A stretch of 64,000 nt of DNA, taken from NCBI GenBank assembly GCA_002412765.1, contig DHVR01000061.1, positions 325,145-389,144 on the forward strand, in the 5' to 3' direction. Of the stretch, positions 59,702-64,000 are shown piece after piece; within the stretch, counting starts at the first letter, position 1, and each line of letters starts with the position of its first letter. Source of the stretch: Leptolinea sp. UBA5203. GTDB lineage: Bacteria; Chloroflexota; Anaerolineae; Anaerolineales; Anaerolineaceae. Under the pieces are notes generated by a model, which worked only from the letters and a program-made list of their open reading frames with translations, was not told where the DNA came from and searched no databases. The position numbers and the translations under genes were made by a program.

Positions 59702-61129
59702 ATGTGGAATTCTTATTACCAGGCTAATACCCTATCGGATGCTCTGACACAATTATCCGATCATGCTGAAAAAACAAAAATAGTTGCCGGGGCAACGGAT
59801 TTAATACTTGAAATGGAGCGAGATCTTCATCCAACCATTGACAGGGTCATAGACATTTCCCGCATCCCAGAATTGGACCAAATTATTCTGGATGAGTCGG
59901 AAGTCATTCATATTGGGCCTATGGTGACTCACAATCATATTGTCCAATCAAAATTAATTCGTGAAAGGGCGCTGCCTTTGGCCATTGCATCATGGGAAGT
60001 AGGTTCTCCGCAAATTAGAAATCGTGGCACGGTTGTTGGCAATGTAGTAACAGCTTCGCCTGCTAACGACACCATTGCTCCCTTGATTGCTTTGGATGCT
60101 TCTGTCCTGATCGGCTCAGCAAGTGGAAAACGGTTAGTTAAATTAGAAAAATTTTATACAGGCGTTCGTAAAACCGTCCTTAAAGCAGACGAAATGGTGC
60201 TTGAAATCCAATTTCAAGCATTAGGCAAACAACACCGTGGGACGTTTATCAAATTTGCTCTGCGAAAAGCACAAGCTATATCCGTTGTTAATATCGCTGT
60301 GGTTTTAGAAATAGTGGATGGCATGGCCCATGATGTACGCATTGCGTATGGGGCAGTTTCCCCTGTCATTCATCGCTGGACAGCTCTCGAAGCCATGCTT
60401 AACGAAAAAATACTGGATGATCATACTGTCGAAAATCTACAAAAAACTGCAGCAGACCTGGTTATTCCTATCTCGGATATTCGCAGTTCGGCGGATTTTA
60501 GAAAACATATTGTATCCGTGATTACAAAGAAGGCCTTACTAAGGTGTCTGGACGAAAAACCCCAGCATGGCATTCCGCAAAATCCTGTCTTGCTCTGGGG
60601 AAAGACAGAAAATTGTCAGGAAGAATCCGCAGTTCATCAAGCTATCTGGCAGGATACCTCCATTCCAATTGAAACGATAGTGAATGGAAAAAAACATACC
60701 CTTTATAATGGGAATCACAAAACCTTATTACGCTTAATTCGGGAAGATATAGGATTAACCGGTACCAAGGAAGGTTGTGCTGAAGGGGAATGTGGAGCCT
60801 GTACGGTGTTTCTAGATGGAATTGCGGTAATGAGCTGTCTGGTACCCGCACCTCGGGCCCACTTTGCTGAGATTGTTACAATTGAGGGTCTACTCAAAGG
60901 TGGGGAACTTCATCCTGTACAGAAAGCTTTCGTGGAAAAGAGCGCCGTCCAATGTGGTTACTGTACGCCAGGATTCGTTATGTCAGCAGTGAAATTACTT
61001 GAGGAGACAAACCATCCTACCATCGATCAAATTAAGCAGTCCATAACCGGTAATCTATGTCGTTGTACCGGATATTATTCAATCGTAGAAGCGATTCAGA
61101 GTGCTTCTGAGGAAATGTCCAATGGGTAA
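59702..61129 (+). CDS. Xanthine dehydrogenase family FAD + [2Fe-2S] fusion subunit
   Basis: A 475-residue protein in which the FAD-binding domain comes first and the iron-sulfur domains second. FAD motifs are KIVAGATDLILEM and GSPQIRNRGTVVGNVVTASPANDTIAP. The plant-type [2Fe-2S] cluster uses C359, C364, C367 and C379 (EGCAEGECGACTVF and MSCLVPA). The second cluster uses C418, C421, C453 and C455 (CGYCTPGF and CRCTGYY). It would take electrons from the molybdenum subunit encoded at 61515. The ATG at 59702 has GGAG 8 nt upstream; a GTG at 59693 is the alternative. It overlaps the next gene by 8 nt. Confidence 0.95.
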   Translation: MWNSYYQANTLSDALTQLSDHAEKTKIVAGATDLILEMERDLHPTIDRVIDISRIPELDQIILDESEVIHIGPMVTHNHIVQSKLIRERALPLAIASWEVGSPQIRNRGTVVGNVVTASPANDTIAPLIALDASVLIGSASGKRLVKLEKFYTGVRKTVLKADEMVLEIQFQALGKQHRGTFIKFALRKAQAISVVNIAVVLEIVDGMAHDVRIAYGAVSPVIHRWTALEAMLNEKILDDHTVENLQKTAADLVIPISDIRSSADFRKHIVSVITKKALLRCLDEKPQHGIPQNPVLLWGKTENCQEESAVHQAIWQDTSIPIETIVNGKKHTLYNGNHKTLLRLIREDIGLTGTKEGCAEGECGACTVFLDGIAVMSCLVPAPRAHFAEIVTIEGLLKGGELHPVQKAFVEKSAVQCGYCTPGFVMSAVKLLEETNHPTIDQIKQSITGNLCRCTGYYSIVEAIQSASEEMSNG

Positions 61130-61484
61130 AGATTATACTTCTAATGATAAACCACTCAATCCTGAGAGGAAAGTACATCCAATTTGGCGTGGAATCGGCT
61201 GTGTTTTCATGGTTTTAAATCCTATTATGGCTTACTTTGGAATGATCCTGATTTTGCAGTTGAATTCGCAAAATGGATGGATGAGAATCCCCAGTGATTT
61301 ATATGTGGAATACAAAGATCCGCTCATCCTGGTCAAGGGAGTTGTATTTCTGGTTTTACTTTTCTTCTTATTTGGGTTGGTAGCCATGTTTACTTTTATT
61401 GTTCAAAGTATCGCGGCACCATCCAGATTTGGTCTATATGATGTTCCGCCAGTTTGGTATCGCGGAAAACGATACAAGAGATAA
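61122..61484 (+). CDS. Small two-TM membrane protein between molybdenum-enzyme subunits
   Basis: A 120-residue protein with two hydrophobic segments (about 27-48 and 71-98), a basic N-terminus, and a basic C-terminal tail ending WYRGKRYKR. No known family is recognised. Its ATG lies inside the end of the FAD/FeS gene (8-nt overlap) with GAGGAAA upstream, and the molybdenum subunit starts 30 nt after its stop. Translated together with both subunits, it may anchor the enzyme to the membrane or link it to the quinone pool. Confidence 0.6.
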   Translation: MGKDYTSNDKPLNPERKVHPIWRGIGCVFMVLNPIMAYFGMILILQLNSQNGWMRIPSDLYVEYKDPLILVKGVVFLVLLFFLFGLVAMFTFIVQSIAAPSRFGLYDVPPVWYRGKRYKR

Positions 61485-61514
61485 TCCTTGCTAGAACCAA
61501 AGGAGGAATCCATC

Positions 61515-63719
61515 GTGACAGAAGTGGGTAAAGCATATACCAGAGTGGATGCCATAGCAAAAGTAACGGGTTCCGCAATATTTCCGGGCGACATCCGTTT
61601 AAAAGATCAGCTCTACATGAAGCTTCGTTTCTCGGACCATGCACATGCGATTGTTAAGCATATTGATCTTAGCGAAGCAAAAAATATCCCCGGTGTAGTT
61701 GCAATATACACCGCAAAAGATGTGCCCAATAATGAATATGGTCTGATCATGCCAGATCAACCTGTTTTGTGCGGCCCGGATTCGAATAAATTAAATGGGG
61801 ATCATGTCCGGTTTATTGGTGATCAAATCGCTGCGGTTGTTGCTGAAAGCGAGGAGATTGCCAAAAGGGCCTGTCAATTAATCAAGGTCGATTATGAAAT
61901 CCTTCCCACGCTGGCCGATGCGCGCATTGCCAAGGAAGAATGTGAGATTCTCGTCCACCCAGAAAAGGGTACGAATATTTTTTGTCATGATCGAATCCGC
62001 AAAGGCAATATTCAGGACGCCTTCCAAAAAGCCGATGTCATCATTGAAGGACTTTACGAAACACCAGCTCAGGAGCACGCCTATCTGCAGCCTGAATCCG
62101 GTGTGGCATACATCGATGAAGAAGGCCGGGTAACCTTTGAAGTTGCCGGTCAATGGATCCATGATGAAGCGCATCAAGTGGCCCATGCCCTGGGTCTGCC
62201 AATTGAGAAAGTTCGCGGCATCCATCCCGCCATTGGCGGTGCCTTTGGTGGGCGGGAAGACATTTCCATTCAAATTGTTTTGGCTCTTGCTGCCTATAAA
62301 CTAGATCAAGCAGGTATCAGCCGGCCGATAAAACTAATTTGGTCCCGAGAAGAATCCATTCGAGGTCATCATAAACGTCACATTTTTTACATAAAAACCA
62401 GATGGGGCGCAACCAAAGACGGAAAAGTAATTGCGGCAGAAGTGGAAATGATTCAAGACGGCGGCGCCTATGCCTATACCTCTACGAAAGTACTGCACAA
62501 CGCCACCATGATGTGCACCGGTCCCTATGATATTCCCAATGTGTCCGTGGACAATTACGCCGTATATACCAACAATATTCCGGGCGGGGCATTTCGCGGG
62601 TTTGGCGGTCCCCAAGGGGCTTTTAATTCCGAAATGCAGATGAACAAGCTGGCAGAAGCCTTGAACATGGATCCTGTATCCATCCGCCTCAAGAACTGCT
62701 ACCATGATGGGTCCATTTTGTCGGTCGGCACGGAGATTCCAAAGGGTGTTTCCATTGAAAAAGTGATCCGTACCTGTGCTAACGCAGCTGGTTGGGTGGA
62801 AGAAGGTAATAATTGGCGGGCTCCCGCGCTGCAATCCACAAACTCAGAGACGCTGCGGCGTGGATTGGGGTTTGCCTGTGCTTATAAAAACGTTGGTTTT
62901 TCTTTTGGCGCTCCTGAGCAGTGCTTTGCCATTATCGAACTGCATGGCGGCAAGCAAATTGAAAAAGTGATTTTACGACATGCTGGTGCCGAAGTTGGCC
63001 AGGGGTCTCATACCGTCTTCCGCCAGATGGCCGCGGACAGCGTGGGCGTAGCCCTGGATAAAGTGGAATTGATTGCCGCTGATACAGCGACATCCAAAAA
63101 CTCCGGCAGCGTTTCTGCCTCCCGGATGACCTTTATGGCAGGTAATTCCATTATCGGCGCTGGAAAAGCTGCCCTGGAAAAATGGAATAATGAAGAACGT
63201 CCTGCTATTGCAGAATATGAATACAATCCACCAAAAACCACGCCCTACGATCCTGAAACCGGGTATTGCTATCCAAATTACTCCTATGGTTATGTAGCTG
63301 AGTCGGTTGAATTGGAAGTGGATACCGAGACCGGGTTAATCGAGATCAAGAACGTGATTGTCGCAGATGATGTTGGAAAAGCCATCAATCCACGGTTGGT
63401 GGTGGGTCAGGTGGAAGGATGTATCGTTCAGGCCACCGGTTATTCCATTTTGGAGAACTTTATCCAGAAAGAAGGCATCCCGTTAACGGACCGTCTGTCC
63501 ACTTATTTGATTCCAACCATTCTGGACATCCCGGACACAGTACAAACCATTATCCTGGAAGAGATTGATCCACTGGGGCCGTTTGGAGCCAGGGGAATGG
63601 GAGAAATGCCATATTTACCTTATGCCCCCGCGATCACCTCCGCAGTTCATAATGCAGTTGGGGTTTGGCATAACACCTTCCCGTTGACACCCGAACGGAT
63701 TGCAGGGAAGTCAAACTGA
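61515..63719 (+). CDS. Xanthine dehydrogenase family molybdopterin-binding subunit
   Basis: A 734-residue catalytic subunit of the xanthine-dehydrogenase family of molybdenum hydroxylases. Visible marks are AKVTGSAIFPGDIR at the start, the QEHAYLQPE segment, IGGAFGGRED, NIPGGAFRGFGGPQ, EVGQGSHTVF, and the conserved GARGMGE with probable catalytic Glu697. It would hydroxylate a heterocycle or aldehyde using water and pass electrons to the FAD/FeS subunit. I start at the GTG at 61515 because AGGAGG stands 8 nt before it; the TTG at 61488 is less likely. The substrate is open: purine or other N-heterocycle is inferred from ssnA in the same cluster. Confidence 0.93.
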   Translation: MTEVGKAYTRVDAIAKVTGSAIFPGDIRLKDQLYMKLRFSDHAHAIVKHIDLSEAKNIPGVVAIYTAKDVPNNEYGLIMPDQPVLCGPDSNKLNGDHVRFIGDQIAAVVAESEEIAKRACQLIKVDYEILPTLADARIAKEECEILVHPEKGTNIFCHDRIRKGNIQDAFQKADVIIEGLYETPAQEHAYLQPESGVAYIDEEGRVTFEVAGQWIHDEAHQVAHALGLPIEKVRGIHPAIGGAFGGREDISIQIVLALAAYKLDQAGISRPIKLIWSREESIRGHHKRHIFYIKTRWGATKDGKVIAAEVEMIQDGGAYAYTSTKVLHNATMMCTGPYDIPNVSVDNYAVYTNNIPGGAFRGFGGPQGAFNSEMQMNKLAEALNMDPVSIRLKNCYHDGSILSVGTEIPKGVSIEKVIRTCANAAGWVEEGNNWRAPALQSTNSETLRRGLGFACAYKNVGFSFGAPEQCFAIIELHGGKQIEKVILRHAGAEVGQGSHTVFRQMAADSVGVALDKVELIAADTATSKNSGSVSASRMTFMAGNSIIGAGKAALEKWNNEERPAIAEYEYNPPKTTPYDPETGYCYPNYSYGYVAESVELEVDTETGLIEIKNVIVADDVGKAINPRLVVGQVEGCIVQATGYSILENFIQKEGIPLTDRLSTYLIPTILDIPDTVQTIILEEIDPLGPFGARGMGEMPYLPYAPAITSAVHNAVGVWHNTFPLTPERIAGKSN

Positions 63720-63738
63720 GGTTTCACTAGATAAAAAT

Positions 63739-63777
63739 ATCCTGGAGGCGGTGTAAACTGAATCCGGGATTTTGTTT
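63739..63777 (+). terminator. Terminator of the F420/molybdenum-enzyme operon
   Basis: ATCCTGGA (63739-63746) pairs with TCCGGGAT (63763-63770), one G-T pair, with a 16-nt loop and then TTTGTTT. It lies about 20 nt past the stop codon. The rest of 63720-64000 holds no recognisable gene. Confidence 0.6.
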
Positions 63778-63984
63778 ATAAAGTAATAAATATGATTATC
63801 ATTGATTATAGGAGAAACAAAACTGGCTCCTGTGAGGGTAGACAAAATAGATCAAAGTGTTCCCAATCTCAATAACTGATAAATCGTGGTTTGAGTTGTG
63901 AAATTATCGAAAAATAGATATAAAGAAACTTATGTAGGGTTTTATAATTTGGAAACAATCTTCATCCGGTTGAGACTATACACT

Positions 63985-64000
63985 ATGTAGCGGCAATTCA
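63985..64000. repeat. REP-like palindrome, left half, cut by window end
   Basis: ATGTAGCGGCAATTCA here is identical to the first 16 bases of the palindrome at 16138. The remaining half would lie outside the window. Confidence 0.65.

Noticed and set aside
53193..63719. Selenoprotein or other recoding in the SsnA/molybdenum-enzyme genes
   Set aside because: SsnA-type clusters are often selenium-linked, but I saw no in-frame TGA or obvious SECIS-like need; all reading frames are complete.
63801..63882. Short frame starting CTG after AGGAGA near the right end
   Set aside because: It stops after about 18 codons, has no similarity I recognise and no conserved start.
1..64000. CRISPR array or cas genes
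   Set aside because: No series of regularly spaced direct repeats and no Cas-like protein.

Overview
The window looks like chromosomal DNA of a member of the Chloroflexota, most likely class Anaerolineae. This rests on protein content rather than any marker RNA. Indicators are exported proteins with Thr/Pro (TPT-type) linkers, a TPR protein with an acidic linker carrying repeated WLxxL motifs, membrane-anchored NACHT-HEAT and 7TM-HD proteins, DUF2085 and DUF1385 proteins, a K+-independent H+-pyrophosphatase and coenzyme F420 genes. Base composition is moderately AT-rich and even. I see no prophage, transposase, integrase or CRISPR array; the only RNA genes are tRNA-Asp(GTC) and tRNA-Arg(TCT).

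Layout. 1-6.8 kb: a fructosamine kinase cut by the window edge, an exported C39-like protease, an AhpD-like protein, tRNA-dihydrouridine synthase, and a GT2 glycosyltransferase coupled to a large membrane protein. 6.9-13.2 kb (minus): tRNA-Asp, a DhaL-like/LysM pair, ndk, a 1000-residue TPR protein and the primary sigma factor. A 493-bp gap with promoters on both strands separates rpoD from hppA (13.7-16.0 kb). 16.2-21.6 kb: DegV, nitroreductase, P1 peptidase, zinc-ribbon protein, SH3b protein, esterase and patatin. 21.7-27.9 kb (plus): a compact housekeeping and envelope run of smpB, polyprenol kinase, L,D-transpeptidase, ccdA, DUF2085, pgeF, yggS, yggT and DUF167. 27.9-31.1 kb (minus): NACHT-HEAT ATPase and a coiled-coil zinc-ribbon protein. 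31.2-41.0 kb (plus): four large membrane proteins arranged A-B-A'-B', then MoxR ATPase and DUF58. 41.0-53.0 kb: three orphan response regulators, tRNA-Arg, a two-gene winged-helix cassette of unknown function, a LysM-M23 peptidase, DUF192, and a minus-strand run of DUF1385, comEA, yqeY, 7TM-HD, ybeY and dgkA, with an M20 peptidase upstream.

53.2-63.7 kb is the most distinctive region. It is one co-directional plus-strand run of an SsnA-type amidohydrolase, F420:NADPH reductase, CofE, a 2H phosphoesterase, CofC, an LLM-type F420-dependent oxidoreductase, a CBS-domain Mn-pyrophosphatase, a fused FAD/[2Fe-2S] subunit, a small two-TM protein and the molybdopterin subunit of a xanthine-dehydrogenase-family enzyme. 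Several of these genes overlap by 4-8 nt. The region combines F420 tailoring and recycling with a heterocycle deaminase and a molybdenum hydroxylase, which suggests that purine or N-heterocycle oxidation is tied to F420 redox chemistry. The enzyme families are well supported; the pathway is inference.

Family assignments come from reading motifs by eye. Start codons were adjusted where a Shine-Dalgarno sequence, overlap or domain start favoured an internal codon.
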